Shown: positions 27,432-37,075, counted from the first letter of the stretch. The stretch is 64,000 bases of DNA from Verrucomicrobiota bacterium (GCA_014584295.1 JACTNC010000053.1:186001-250000); one strand, 5' to 3'. Program-made: numbers and translations. The notes: generated from the sequence alone by a model not told the origin.

Positions 27432-28127
27432 ATGCACCGCGGTCAACCGCTCACCCTAATCTGCGCTATTACGCTACTTGTAGCAACCCTAGCGCGCAGC
27501 GCGCCCATTTCCTCTGAAATGAAGGATGCTTTGAAGTCGTTCCGTTCCGAGGGCAGTCCCGGCTGGGCGTTTACCCAAAGAACCGAGGGGGGAGGGAAAA
27601 GTCGCGTGGAGAGGTTCGACCCGCGCCTCGCAGAATTCCATCGCTGGGTGCTCATCGAATCCGACGGTCACCCGCCTTCAGCAGAGGAGACCACCCGCTA
27701 CAATGAACTCCAGACCCGACGTTCATCCGGTCAGACCGCGCCCAACGTCAAGGATCAGATCGACGAAAATTCGGGAGAAATTCTTTCGGATGACGGTGTT
27801 CGCGTCACGTGGCGCTTCAAGCTGCTCACAACCGATGCTGCGGACCGATCCGCAGCCCATATGGCCGCCACGTTCACCCTGCATCGTCCAACCCGTACAA
27901 TCGAACGCGTCGAATTGGCGAGCTTTGAACCTTTCAAACCCGTGCTGGGCGTTTCCATCACCGAGGCTCGAACTACAATCGAATATTCGCTTCCCGACGA
28001 CTCTCGCCCCACCCTGCTCAAGAACGTCCGCATGACCGTCCGAGGAAAGGCCTGGTTCTTCAAGTCCATGGATGAAGACCTTCTTGTCACCTACTCCGAC
28101 TACGAAAACGTGCGAATCAGAAAATAG
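27432..28127 (+). CDS. Secreted protein of unknown function
   Basis: A 231-residue protein with a signal peptide (T-L-I-C-A-I-T-L-L-V-A-T-L-A-R-S-A). I do not recognise the family. The mature part alternates beta strands, for example G-W-A-F-T-Q-R-T-E and V-R-V-T-W-R-F-K-L-L. It ends with short strands including L-L-V-T-Y-S-D-Y-E-N-V. The run of single strands with charged turns recalls LolA-type half barrels, but no signature is present. It follows the Gre-like gene by 41 bases and precedes the creatininase-fold gene by 51. Confidence 0.6.
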   Translation: MHRGQPLTLICAITLLVATLARSAPISSEMKDALKSFRSEGSPGWAFTQRTEGGGKSRVERFDPRLAEFHRWVLIESDGHPPSAEETTRYNELQTRRSSGQTAPNVKDQIDENSGEILSDDGVRVTWRFKLLTTDAADRSAAHMAATFTLHRPTRTIERVELASFEPFKPVLGVSITEARTTIEYSLPDDSRPTLLKNVRMTVRGKAWFFKSMDEDLLVTYSDYENVRIRK

Positions 28128-28178
28128 GTGTTCTCGTTTTGCTCGCGCGGTTACTCCAGGACGCTAGAAATCATCGAC

Positions 28179-29747
28179 ATGAGCATGACATGGCTCGCCA
28201 ACTGCGAAGTCACCACAGCGTGGGCAAACCACACCTGGGAGGAGTTTGCGTCGCTCAAGGACAAGCAACGCCATCTGGTGATTCTCCCCCTGCACGGCAT
28301 CGCGGATCATGGCATGGGGCTACCGCTGGACGTCGAGGAACTCATCGGTGGCGAGTTGCTCCGCCGCGCCGTAGCCCTGTCGATACCGGAAATCCGGATT
28401 CGCGCACTCCCTCCCCTGCGTTTTGTGCTCGCCCCCATTCGCGCCAGCTTTTTTGGCATCGATCCCGAGACCGCGCACGACCTCATCCTTGAAATTGCAT
28501 CCGGGGTGCACGCAGCCGGTTTTCGCAAGCTTGTATTTTGGAACACGAGCCCCTGGAACGCGGAATTCATGGATGTGATTGCCCGCGACGCGCGTGTCGC
28601 GTTCGGTCTTCATACCTACTATGTCAATCTCAGCGGCCTTGGCCTCGATTTTCATCCCGCTGCATCAGGTCGGGCTGCCCTTCAGGCTATGGGCGCCCTA
28701 CTTTCTGGCAAAGCGCCATCGGGCGACACGCGGGCAGGCGACGTGAGCGATCGGTTCTTCCGTCCTGGTTCATGGCGACAGCCGGAGCCCGTCAAACCAG
28801 ATGCTTCAATTGATCCGCTGACTCTTCTGGAAGAAACATCCTTCCACCTGGCACGACTGCTTTCCGACATCGACGCCAATGGGCAACCAGGAGCCGCAAG
28901 GCAAAACGATCCCAAGTCCCTGCAGGAATTGCGGCCGAAAACCAGTAACCAGGCGCTTCCGCCCGGAACTCCATGGCCTGCCCATCGTGCCCGTTACCTG
29001 CCTGCCCTGACCCGGGGAGAGCTGGATGCCTGGGCCAACAAGGACCGGACACTCGTGATCCTGCCAACCGCGGCCATTGAACAACATGGCTATCATCTTC
29101 CGGTTGGTGTCGACTCGATCCTCGGACAGGCATTCCTCGAAGCGGCGTTGCGAAAGCTGGACCCGGGCCTCCGCGTCCTTGTCGCCCCACCAATCACCTT
29201 TGGAAAGAGCAATGAGCACGAGGGATTTCCCGGCACGGTTTCCATTTCCGCAAAGTCGCTTCGTCGGCTGCTTTTCGCGATTGTCCGTCAATTGTACGAT
29301 TTGGGTTTTCGTTTCTTTGCAGTTCTGAACACACACGGCGGAAACAGTGCCACGGTCGTGTACACGTTGCGCGAGATTCAATCCAGGTTCGGCGTGCGCG
29401 CGGGCATGCTCAGCAGTGGATTCACTCCGCCGCTTTCCGACATCGAACGCGAATTTGGATTTCATGCCGGAGAATGGGAAACTTCCCTGATGATGGCTGC
29501 AGCCCCGGCACTGGTCAGGTTTGACAGGGCGGTATGCGAGTACCCTGCGCGTCCGGACGACCCGGGTGAGCTTCGCCCGGAGAATGCGCCAGCCATCGCC
29601 TCATGGATCAGCAGCGATATCTCCCGGAGCGGCACTATGGGCGACGCCACAGTGGCCACCGCCGAGAAAGGCCGTCTCTGGATGGAGGAATGGTCCGCCG
29701 GACTCGCTCGACAGATTTCCGAGCTCGTCCGAAGCGCTGAGAGCTGA
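28179..29747 (+). CDS. Double creatininase-fold protein, N-terminal half degenerate
   Basis: A 522-residue fusion of two creatininase-family domains. The ATG at 28179 is preferred to a GTG at 28128. The C-terminal domain (about 270-520) is complete: E301-Q-H303-G, D312, N-T-H386-G-G-N and H-A-G-E-W-E-T-S match the family metal ligands and motifs. The N-terminal domain (about 30-215) keeps the fold but not the site: A42 replaces the first Glu and S124 replaces the His of N-T-H-G-G-N. A proline-rich linker joins them. Family members hydrolyse cyclic or formyl amides such as creatinine; the substrate here is unknown. The stop lies two bases from the glgB stop. Confidence 0.82.
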   Translation: MSMTWLANCEVTTAWANHTWEEFASLKDKQRHLVILPLHGIADHGMGLPLDVEELIGGELLRRAVALSIPEIRIRALPPLRFVLAPIRASFFGIDPETAHDLILEIASGVHAAGFRKLVFWNTSPWNAEFMDVIARDARVAFGLHTYYVNLSGLGLDFHPAASGRAALQAMGALLSGKAPSGDTRAGDVSDRFFRPGSWRQPEPVKPDASIDPLTLLEETSFHLARLLSDIDANGQPGAARQNDPKSLQELRPKTSNQALPPGTPWPAHRARYLPALTRGELDAWANKDRTLVILPTAAIEQHGYHLPVGVDSILGQAFLEAALRKLDPGLRVLVAPPITFGKSNEHEGFPGTVSISAKSLRRLLFAIVRQLYDLGFRFFAVLNTHGGNSATVVYTLREIQSRFGVRAGMLSSGFTPPLSDIEREFGFHAGEWETSLMMAAAPALVRFDRAVCEYPARPDDPGELRPENAPAIASWISSDISRSGTMGDATVATAEKGRLWMEEWSAGLARQISELVRSAES

Positions 29748-29749
29748 AC

Positions 29750-32035
29750 TCACACCTCAGCCGACCATTTGAAGATGGTCGTGCTCAATGGGGGAAGCGT
29801 GAGGCACAGGCTCTGGCTCATGCCATCGGAAGCGACCTCCTCTGCAAGGCAGCCCCCGTCGTTTCCCAATCCGCTGCCTCCATAAAAATGGCTGTTGGTA
29901 TTGAGGACCTCTTTCCAAAGTCCGCGACGCGGGACACCGATGCGGTAATTCCTGCGGATCACCGGTGTAAAGTGCCCGACCACCGCAAACAGGGTCTGTT
30001 CGAAAGGATCACTTCTGAGAAAGGCAAGTACACTGGATTCAGCATCCTGACAGGCCAGCCAGCGAAAGCCGTGGGGATTCAGATCATTGCAGCTCAGGAC
30101 AGGCTCAGCCGAGTAGAGCCGGTTGAGATCGCGAACCAGCAGACGAATGCCTTCGTGGTCCATGTACTGGGTAAGATGCCAGTCAAGCGACCCCGCATAG
30201 GCCCATTCGGAGCTCTGGCCAAATTCACTGCCCATGAAGAGGAGTTTCTTGCCGGGCCATCCCCACATATGCGCGTACAGCGCGCGCAGGTTGGCTGCCT
30301 TTTCGGGAATGTGCCAGGCACCCATCTTCATCAGCATCGATCCCTTGCCGTGCACAACTTCATCATGCGAAAACACCGAAATGAAGTTCTCCGCGTACTG
30401 ATACAGCATGCCAAAAGTCAGGTCGTTCTGATGCCACTTCCTGTGAATGGCGTCCTTGGAAAAGTATTTCAGCGTGTCGTGCATCCACCCCATGTTCCAC
30501 TTGAAGTCGAAACCGATGCCGCCGTCCTTTGTGGGTTTCGAGATGCCCGCGAATGATGTGCTCTCCTCGGCAATGGTCAGCACGCCCGGGTAGTGCTTGT
30601 GGACGAGATCATTCGTGAGCTTCAGGAAGTCCATTGCCTCAAGATTCTCGCGACCACCGTAACGATTTGGTATCCATTCGCCCTCCTTGCGCGAATAATC
30701 GAGGTAGAGCATTGAAGCCACCGCATCCACCCTCAGCCCGTCGATATGATAACGGTCCAGCCAGGAGAGTGCATTGGCGATCAGGAAACAGCGAACCTCA
30801 TTGCGACTGTAGTTGAAGATCAGAGTCCCCCAGTCCATGTGGGCGCCCTGACGAGGATCGGCATGCTCGTACAGGTGGGTTCCGTCAAACTCGGCGAGGG
30901 CAAAGCTGTCGCGCGGGAAATGCGCCGGCACCCAATCCAAAATGATCCCGATTCCCCGCTGGTGCAGGTAGTCGACAAACCAGGCGAAGTCATCCGGGTT
31001 GCCAAAACGGCGCGTCGGCGCGAAGAAACCCGTCACCTGGTACCCCCACGAGCCGTCGAAGGGATGCTCCGCGAGCGGCATCACCTCGATATGGGTAAAT
31101 CCCATCGAGGTCACATAGTCAGCGAGTTCAGGCGCCAATTCACGGTAGCTCAGCGGGCGATTCCCGTCCTCAGGTTTGCGCTTCCATGAGCCGAGGTGGA
31201 CCTCGTAAATCGAAATCGGCCGATCGAGTTGCGATGCTCCCGCTGCCCTGCGCGCAATCCAGTCGGCGTCTCCCCACACATGGGTTCGCACATCATGCAC
31301 AATCGCCGCATTGCCGGGGGGCGCCTCAAAGTAGGTCCCAAAGGGGTCGGTCTTGATGCGGATGTGACCGCGGACATCCCAGAGTTCAAACTTGTAGAGT
31401 TCTCCATTCTGAAGCCCCGGAATGAATAGCTCCCAGACGCCGGATGCACCTAGCGGACGCATGGGATGGAAGCGACCGTCCCACCCGTTGAAATTGCCCA
31501 CCACGGACACGCGCCTGGCGTTGGGAGCCCAGACTGCAAATGAAACTCCAGGCACTCCATCGATCGTGCGCCGATGGGCCCCCAGTTTTTCATAAAGCCT
31601 AAGCTCATTGCCCTCGTTGAAAAGATAGAGGTCCTGATCACTCAACGTGGGCAGAAAGGAATAGGGATCGAAAAACTGATGTGTTTCCCCACTTCCCCGC
31701 GTTACCCTCAGCCGGTATCGAAATACCCCGGGGCGCCTCGGTATGAACACTTCGAAAAAGCCTGCGGCATCCAGACGCGTCATGGGCCATGATTGATCTC
31801 CCGAGAATTCGGTTACCGCGCAATCCGCGGCATCCCGCAAAAATGCCCGGACCACCACGCCCTGGCTGCGGCCCTTCTTGTGCGGATGCATCCCAAGATA
31901 GTCATGGGGATGGCTGGCAGTTGCGTTAAGAAATTGGCCCAGCGTCTCTTTTTGGATGATCACACGTAAAGGGGATGGCAAAGTGTGCTTGACCAATCCG
32001 TGATATTCAAGCCCACGGAATTGCAGCCAAACCAT
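29750..32035 (-). CDS. glgB: 1,4-alpha-glucan branching enzyme
   Basis: A 761-residue enzyme that makes alpha-1,6 branches in glycogen. The ATG at 32035 is preferred: 41 further open codons upstream would overlap the start of divergent lptD at 32148 and do not resemble the family. Two N-terminal beta-sandwich modules (N1 and CBM48, with F-A-V-W-A-P-N-A and V-V-G-N-F-N-G-W-D) come first. The GH13 barrel follows: D-W-V-P-A-H-F, the nucleophile region D-G-L-R-V-D-A-V-A-S-M-L-Y, the acid region T-I-A-E-E-S-T, and S-H-D-E-V-V-H-G-K-G-S. The C-terminal domain is complete. No other glycogen gene adjoins it. Confidence 0.95.
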   Translation of the reverse strand: MVWLQFRGLEYHGLVKHTLPSPLRVIIQKETLGQFLNATASHPHDYLGMHPHKKGRSQGVVVRAFLRDAADCAVTEFSGDQSWPMTRLDAAGFFEVFIPRRPGVFRYRLRVTRGSGETHQFFDPYSFLPTLSDQDLYLFNEGNELRLYEKLGAHRRTIDGVPGVSFAVWAPNARRVSVVGNFNGWDGRFHPMRPLGASGVWELFIPGLQNGELYKFELWDVRGHIRIKTDPFGTYFEAPPGNAAIVHDVRTHVWGDADWIARRAAGASQLDRPISIYEVHLGSWKRKPEDGNRPLSYRELAPELADYVTSMGFTHIEVMPLAEHPFDGSWGYQVTGFFAPTRRFGNPDDFAWFVDYLHQRGIGIILDWVPAHFPRDSFALAEFDGTHLYEHADPRQGAHMDWGTLIFNYSRNEVRCFLIANALSWLDRYHIDGLRVDAVASMLYLDYSRKEGEWIPNRYGGRENLEAMDFLKLTNDLVHKHYPGVLTIAEESTSFAGISKPTKDGGIGFDFKWNMGWMHDTLKYFSKDAIHRKWHQNDLTFGMLYQYAENFISVFSHDEVVHGKGSMLMKMGAWHIPEKAANLRALYAHMWGWPGKKLLFMGSEFGQSSEWAYAGSLDWHLTQYMDHEGIRLLVRDLNRLYSAEPVLSCNDLNPHGFRWLACQDAESSVLAFLRSDPFEQTLFAVVGHFTPVIRRNYRIGVPRRGLWKEVLNTNSHFYGGSGLGNDGGCLAEEVASDGMSQSLCLTLPPLSTTIFKWSAEV

Positions 32036-32147
32036 CGGTCCGAACGCACGACTGACCTGCCTTTCCAGTGCCCACCTGCCATGTGCAGGACCCTTTGCAG
32101 GCAAGAGTCTGTCTTGCCTGCACCCCAGCCAATCGGTTCGATGCGGC

Positions 32148-34247
32148 GTGCGTGTCATTTTTCATCTGAAGCTCTGGGTGCTGTTCATTGCCGTCCTTGG
32201 CTGGACGCATGCGGCGAATGTGCCTCCCGACGCTTTCAGCGCCGAGAAGACGGAATTTGACCTCGATGCCAAGGAATGGATCGGATGGGGCCATGCCTCC
32301 CTCTCGTTCAGAGACGCCACAATGACGGCATCCGAAATTCGTTACAGGACCGCCGCAGGTGTCGCCATCGCCAGGGGAAACGTCATCATGCAGCAGGGCT
32401 CTCAACGCCTGCTCGCCGACGAAATCACCTACGATCTCGGCAAACGCAGCATCGACGTTCGAAACCTTCGCGTCGGATCCGACCCAATCTACGTCTCCGG
32501 CACGCACCTTTTCGGCAGTCGGGAAGAACTGACTGTGGAGAACGCCCACGCCACCTACCGCGAGCCAGGATTCTGGACACCCACCATCACAGCGGACCGG
32601 ATGACCCTCTATGGTCAGGAAACCATCGCCGTTCAGCGGGGCCGCGTTGGCATAGGCCGCTTCCAGCCGATTCCGCTACCCAGTTTTCCCATTCCCGTGG
32701 ATCAGATTTTCCTGCGCTACCTCACTGTCGGGGCGGGTTATCGGGCATCGCTTGGCGCCTTCCTTGAACTCGGCGTGCATGTCCCGGTTCTGCGTGGGGT
32801 TGAAGCAGGCATTGACACAGGATTCTACACCCAGCGGGGTATCCTGGCGGGTCCTTCGGGGGAGTACACTTTCAGCAAGGGAGAGCATCATGTGTCCGGA
32901 TCACTGAAGTCCGGATTCATCCATGACAACGGGGACAAGTTGGGCGACATCATAGGTATCCCGATTCAGGAAGACCGCGGGTTCGTGCATTGGTCGCACC
33001 GCGAGTCATTCAACAGGCACTTCTCGCTGAATGCCGATCTGAACTTCTGGAGTGATTCCGACATCCTGCGTGACTTTCTCCCCGAGCAGTATTTTCCACT
33101 CCAGCAGCCCGACAACTTCGTCGAAGCAAACTACGTCAACGATGCCGTTGTTGTTGGCGCGTTCATCCGTCCCAACATCAACCGCTATTTCCGAGTGCAG
33201 GAGCGCCTGCCTGAGATTCGTGCCACGCTCCTGCCACGCCTCATATCAAATCCTGAACTCGGCATCTACCAGCGCGGTCATGCCAGTTTCGCCCGCCTTA
33301 CCGAGGACGAACCCCTTCTCGGACCTACGCTGAAGTCTGATCGACTGGATGCCTACTTCGCGCTAACCCGTCCATTTGCTCCACGGGAATGGTTTGTCAT
33401 CCGCCCGATCGCGGGCGGCGAAATTACCCACTATTCGCGCGTCAATCCCAGCGCAGACCAAGGCAGCTACACGCGCATCCTGGGCGAATTTGGCATCGAC
33501 GCGGAAATGCGCGCCAGCGGGACCTACGCCTACAAGAACAAGACCTGGGAGGTCGACGGACTGCGTCACCTCATCACCCCACGCCTGGGTTACCGCTACA
33601 TTCCGGGTGCCGACCACGGCCGGAGCCGCATACCACCGATCGATCGAAGATCATTTTCAACCTATCTCCAACCTCTCGGGCTGGGCGACAGACGCAACAT
33701 TGATGAACTCGGCTCGGGTCATCTGCTGCGCATGGGAGTCGACAATACCCTGCAGACGCGCGATCCCCAATACGGTTCGCGAGACCTGATCCGCCTCAAC
33801 CTTGCCGCAGATCTTCGATTTGATAGGGAAGACAATGCGTCCACCTTGTCCGACTTGCATGCCGATCTTGTGCTTTCCCCGGCCCGATGGCTGAACTTCA
33901 GTCTCTATCAACGCTTTTCCACCCAGGATCAAACGATCGAGGAGCTCAACACAAGCGTCATGGTCGCCAACTCAGAGTGGTGGTCATTGCGCTTGGGCAC
34001 GCACTATCTACGGCACGACATCGAGGAATATGTCATGGATTCACGAGTGCGCTTGAATGAGGTGTTCGAGGCCTTTGGCCGTCTGCACTACGACGCACCG
34101 CGTTCACGATTCGTGCAACAAACCTACGGCATCCGCCAGACCCTGGACAATCTCTGGGTGTTGCAGTACGGAATAAATTTATATGAAGGCCGACGGAGGG
34201 AGAGTTCCTTCGGTTTCGTCATAGAACTCGAAACGGTCCGATTCTGA
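32148..34247 (+). CDS. lptD: LPS-assembly protein LptD (OstA-like)
   Basis: A 699-residue outer-membrane protein that inserts LPS into the outer leaflet. It starts at a GTG (32148), giving a signal peptide that ends near T-H-A-A-N. The N-terminal ~100 residues form the OstA/LptA-like jellyroll with repeated A-x-x-I-x-Y and G-N-V-I-M-Q-Q-G. The rest is a large beta barrel of alternating strands ending in an aromatic residue (V-R-F). The paired cysteines seen in E. coli LptD are absent, as in many other phyla. It is followed by rsmB after 12 bases. It supports a true LPS-bearing envelope, fitting the lipid A/heptose genes at 62 kb. Confidence 0.82.
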   Translation: MRVIFHLKLWVLFIAVLGWTHAANVPPDAFSAEKTEFDLDAKEWIGWGHASLSFRDATMTASEIRYRTAAGVAIARGNVIMQQGSQRLLADEITYDLGKRSIDVRNLRVGSDPIYVSGTHLFGSREELTVENAHATYREPGFWTPTITADRMTLYGQETIAVQRGRVGIGRFQPIPLPSFPIPVDQIFLRYLTVGAGYRASLGAFLELGVHVPVLRGVEAGIDTGFYTQRGILAGPSGEYTFSKGEHHVSGSLKSGFIHDNGDKLGDIIGIPIQEDRGFVHWSHRESFNRHFSLNADLNFWSDSDILRDFLPEQYFPLQQPDNFVEANYVNDAVVVGAFIRPNINRYFRVQERLPEIRATLLPRLISNPELGIYQRGHASFARLTEDEPLLGPTLKSDRLDAYFALTRPFAPREWFVIRPIAGGEITHYSRVNPSADQGSYTRILGEFGIDAEMRASGTYAYKNKTWEVDGLRHLITPRLGYRYIPGADHGRSRIPPIDRRSFSTYLQPLGLGDRRNIDELGSGHLLRMGVDNTLQTRDPQYGSRDLIRLNLAADLRFDREDNASTLSDLHADLVLSPARWLNFSLYQRFSTQDQTIEELNTSVMVANSEWWSLRLGTHYLRHDIEEYVMDSRVRLNEVFEAFGRLHYDAPRSRFVQQTYGIRQTLDNLWVLQYGINLYEGRRRESSFGFVIELETVRF

Positions 34248-34259
34248 CCGGTATCCTCC

Positions 34260-35525
34260 ATGGCAGGTGAATCGCCAACGATCGCCGCAAACCAGGCGCG
34301 CACGTTTCTGGGACTTTGGACTTCTCTGGTCCCAGGTTTGACTGCGGACCGCGCTGTTCCTGACCGCCTCAATCAGCTCCTGAGTCGCAATCGTTCGTTT
34401 GGGTCAAGGGACCGTCGCATGTACCGCGAACTGGTCTACACCGGGTTCCGATATCACTCCTGGGTTGCCAACGCCTTGAGCGAATCAAATGAGGATGCCC
34501 TTCGTGCACTCGTCTGGCTATCGGCCGAGATTCCTGCCATGGGACGAATGAAGTCGTTCTGGTGCGATGGATGGCCGCCAACTCCCAATAGTGTCGATGA
34601 AAAGCAGTCGATCCTGAGATCAAGAACGGCGCGCTTGGATCTTGATGCCACGCTCCTTCCCGTCTGGTTGTCCCGGGAATGCCCGCAGGCCTGCCATCCT
34701 CCTCTCATCGACACGCTGCACAGCCGAAGTCCGCTGTGGATTCGCGTGCAAACGGACGATCATCAAAGACTCCGAGAGGAATTTCATGCCCGCGGATGGA
34801 AGGTCACCTCATCACCCTTGCTGCCGCAAGCCTGGCGCGTTGCGGCAGTGGATGAGGACCTGACCACCTCCCAGGCGTTCAAGTTGGGTCAGTTCGAAAT
34901 CCAAGACCTGGGTTCACAGATCCTTGCTGCCGCCCCTCCCGTGCGCAAGGGAACCCATTGGCTCGATGCCTGCGCGGGAGCAGGCGGAAAAACGCTTCCG
35001 CTTGCCCAGAGAGTGGGACCCGGTGGGCGAATGACCGCGTGGGATGTGCGTGGAGCCGCTCTCGCCGAATTGCGAATCCGGGCACGGCGATCCCCGTTCA
35101 GCAACATTCGGATCGCCAGGCCCGCTCCCGGGGAAGTCTTTGACGGCGTATTTGTGGATGCACCCTGCACCGGATCGGGCACCTGGCGCCGTGCGCCTTA
35201 CCTCAAACTCTCCACTCACGAGTCAACGATTCGCGAAGCCTCCCGCAATCAATTGCAACTCCTCAACAGACTGGCAACTCATGTGAAACCGGGTGGCGTG
35301 CTGGCGTATGCGACCTGCTCACTGTGCAAGAGCGAGAACCACCAGGTTACCTCTGAATTCCTCGATCAGAACCCTCAATTCCGTCGATATCCTCTGGAAA
35401 ACACCTTCGGCTATCCTGATGCCCCTGACTCGGGTGAATTGACCCTCATGCCGCACGTCCATGACACCGATGGATTTTATCTTGCCTGCCTGATCCGGCA
35501 GGCCGGGCAGGCGCCGTCTCAATGA
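34260..35525 (+). CDS. rsmB: 16S rRNA (cytosine-5-)-methyltransferase RsmB-like
   Basis: A 421-residue RsmB-type m5C methyltransferase. The N-terminal ~140 residues are the NusB-like RNA-binding domain (R-D-R-R-M-Y-R-E-L-V-Y-T-G). The SAM Rossmann fold follows with W-L-D-A-C-A-G-A-G-G-K-T, then the two catalytic cysteine motifs D-A-P-C-T-G-S-G-T and Y-A-T-C-S-L. It adds the methyl group at C967 (E. coli numbering) of 16S rRNA. The fit is good but the paralogue RsmF cannot be fully excluded. It is 41 bases before scpA and 12 after lptD, so possibly transcribed together. Confidence 0.88.
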   Translation: MAGESPTIAANQARTFLGLWTSLVPGLTADRAVPDRLNQLLSRNRSFGSRDRRMYRELVYTGFRYHSWVANALSESNEDALRALVWLSAEIPAMGRMKSFWCDGWPPTPNSVDEKQSILRSRTARLDLDATLLPVWLSRECPQACHPPLIDTLHSRSPLWIRVQTDDHQRLREEFHARGWKVTSSPLLPQAWRVAAVDEDLTTSQAFKLGQFEIQDLGSQILAAAPPVRKGTHWLDACAGAGGKTLPLAQRVGPGGRMTAWDVRGAALAELRIRARRSPFSNIRIARPAPGEVFDGVFVDAPCTGSGTWRRAPYLKLSTHESTIREASRNQLQLLNRLATHVKPGGVLAYATCSLCKSENHQVTSEFLDQNPQFRRYPLENTFGYPDAPDSGELTLMPHVHDTDGFYLACLIRQAGQAPSQ

Positions 35526-35566
35526 CCAAAGATTGTCGCGTTTTTCGTTGCCGGGCAAGGCCCTGA

Positions 35567-36394
35567 TTGAACCATTGCTTCGTCGTGCTTCCCGGAACCG
35601 AGTATCGCATCAAACTTCCTGCCTTTGAAGGCCCGCTGGACCTGCTTCTGTTCCTGATACGGAAGAGCGAACTCGACATCTACGACATACCAATCGCGGC
35701 GGTAACAGCCCAGTACATCGATGTCCTGCGCTCCATGCAGAACCTCGATCTCGAAATAGCCGGTGAATTTTTCGTGATGGCGGCAACGCTCATGGAAATC
35801 AAGAGCCGCATGCTTCTTCCCAAGGGTCAGGCAGCAGTGGGACTCGAGGACGACGATGATGCCATGGATCCGCGTTGGGAACTCGTGCATCAACTGTTGC
35901 AGTACAAGAAGTTCAAGGAAGCCGCGGCAACACTCAATTCGCTTGCACAATTTGAGCACGACAAGCTCCCCAGGTTGGTTTTTGAAACACGCCTTCGCGA
36001 GGAGGACCGCCCTCTTAGGAACGTCGATCGTATCGAACTCTGGAATGCCTTCAACATTGTGCTCCGCCGCCTGGCGGAAAAACTCGTCGTCGGCGAAATC
36101 AGGGACGAGCAGGTCACGGTGGCTGATCAGATGGAAGTGTTGCTTGCGCGCATCAGGACTGAAAAGTCATTCATCTTTTCCGATCTATTTCCCAGCAAGG
36201 TCACGCTACGCATGCTTGTTGCAACCTTCCTCGCAGTGCTGGAACTGACCCGCCTGCGGAAGCTCCGCGTGAGCCAGAACGAGGCCTACAGCGATATCGT
36301 TTGCACCGCGGTCGAGGATGTCGGACCGGCCACCGCAGCACCAAGCCAAATGCCCCTTGAAACCGGCGCGGAAGCCTACACCGTTACCGCGTGA
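35567..36394 (+). CDS. scpA: Segregation and condensation protein A
   Basis: A 275-residue kleisin subunit of the SMC-ScpAB condensin. It has the N-terminal F-E-G-P-L-D-L-L-L-F-L-I motif, then I-Y-D-I-P-I and A-A-T-L-M-E-I-K-S-R-M-L-L-P, all classical ScpA features. The C-terminal winged helix has L-F-P-S-K-V-T-L-R-M-L-V-A-T-F-L-A-V-L-E-L. The start is uncertain: a TTG at 35567 and a GTG at 35585 both leave the motif intact. ScpB, usually next door, is missing; an unknown 91-residue gene follows, overlapping by four bases. Confidence 0.92.
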   Translation: MNHCFVVLPGTEYRIKLPAFEGPLDLLLFLIRKSELDIYDIPIAAVTAQYIDVLRSMQNLDLEIAGEFFVMAATLMEIKSRMLLPKGQAAVGLEDDDDAMDPRWELVHQLLQYKKFKEAAATLNSLAQFEHDKLPRLVFETRLREEDRPLRNVDRIELWNAFNIVLRRLAEKLVVGEIRDEQVTVADQMEVLLARIRTEKSFIFSDLFPSKVTLRMLVATFLAVLELTRLRKLRVSQNEAYSDIVCTAVEDVGPATAAPSQMPLETGAEAYTVTA

Positions 36395-36666
36395 GCAAAA
36401 AGCCATCCAAACGTCCAACCTCGCAAAAAGCCAAGGGGCGTGCCATTCACGGGATCCTGGGTGTGGGCCTTGACAACGATGATGGTCATCGGCGGATCAC
36501 CTCTGGTGAACAATTCACCTTGGTAGGGGGCTCTGAAAGGACCCACGAACAGATGACCGAGACGATGATCAAGACGTTTGAGGAGATGAAGCGCCGCGAC
36601 AAACGTCTTGAGAACATTGACCCCAAGGAGCTTGCTGAGATCGTCCACAAATCCACACCAGCCTGA
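36391..36666 (+). CDS. Small unknown protein coupled to scpA
   Basis: A 91-residue protein starting at GTG, overlapping the scpA stop as GTGA, so translation is probably coupled. The N-terminus is very basic (K-K-P-S-K-R-P-T-S-Q-K). Residues about 18-50 are predicted strands and loops with G-I-L-G-V-G-L-D-N-D-D-G-H-R-R-I. The C-terminal half is one acidic-basic helix (M-T-E-T-M-I-K-T-F-E-E-M-K-R-R-D-K-R-L). No family is recognised. Its place suggests a role with ScpA in chromosome organisation, but ScpB is larger (about 180-220 residues) and two-winged-helix, and this is not a plausible ScpB. Confidence 0.7.
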   Translation: MSKKPSKRPTSQKAKGRAIHGILGVGLDNDDGHRRITSGEQFTLVGGSERTHEQMTETMIKTFEEMKRRDKRLENIDPKELAEIVHKSTPA

Positions 36667-36722
36667 TAGGCGCCTTTTTGACTTTTCACCTCAAGTCCTT
36701 ACGCTTCACAAATACTTCCGCC

Positions 36723-37046
36723 ATGTCCGCCAACACCACCGAACTCACATCAAGCAATTTCAAGAGCGTCATCGATTCCCCCACCCCGGTGCTCGTCGAC
36801 TTTTGGGCGCCGTGGTGCGGTCCCTGCAAGGCGATCGCTCCGATCCTTGATGAACTCGCGGTTGAGTTGAAGGGAAAGGTCACGATTGGGAAGCTGAACG
36901 TCGATGACAACGGCGCGATTTCCAGCGAGTACAACGTGCGGGCAATCCCCACACTCATCCTCTTCAAGGCTGGCAAAGTGGTCGACACCTATGTCGGCAT
37001 GAAATCAAAGGCCTTCCTCAAGGAACAGCTCCTCGCGAAAGTCTGA
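36723..37046 (+). CDS. trxA: Thioredoxin
   Basis: A 107-residue thioredoxin with the W-C-G-P-C active site (C32 and C35), L-V-D-F-W-A-P before it, the buried aspartate region V-D-D-N, and the cis-proline in I-P-T-L-I-L-F. It reduces disulfides in ribonucleotide reductase and other proteins, using thioredoxin reductase. The ATG at 36723 fits family length; 15 further open codons upstream are discarded. It lies 56 bases after the small gene. Confidence 0.96.
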   Translation: MSANTTELTSSNFKSVIDSPTPVLVDFWAPWCGPCKAIAPILDELAVELKGKVTIGKLNVDDNGAISSEYNVRAIPTLILFKAGKVVDTYVGMKSKAFLKEQLLAKV

Positions 37047-37062
37047 CATCCTGCATCGCCTG

Positions 37063-37075
37063 CGGCGTGACGCCG
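37063..37075. terminator. Short hairpin after trxA
   Basis: CGGCG (37063-37067) and CGCCG (37071-37075) pair around TGA between the convergent trxA and menA genes. There is no T-run, so support is weak. Confidence 0.3.

Noticed and set aside
35567..36666. scpA plus the small gene as an scpA-scpB pair
   Set aside because: The 91-residue protein is too small and lacks the winged helices of ScpB.
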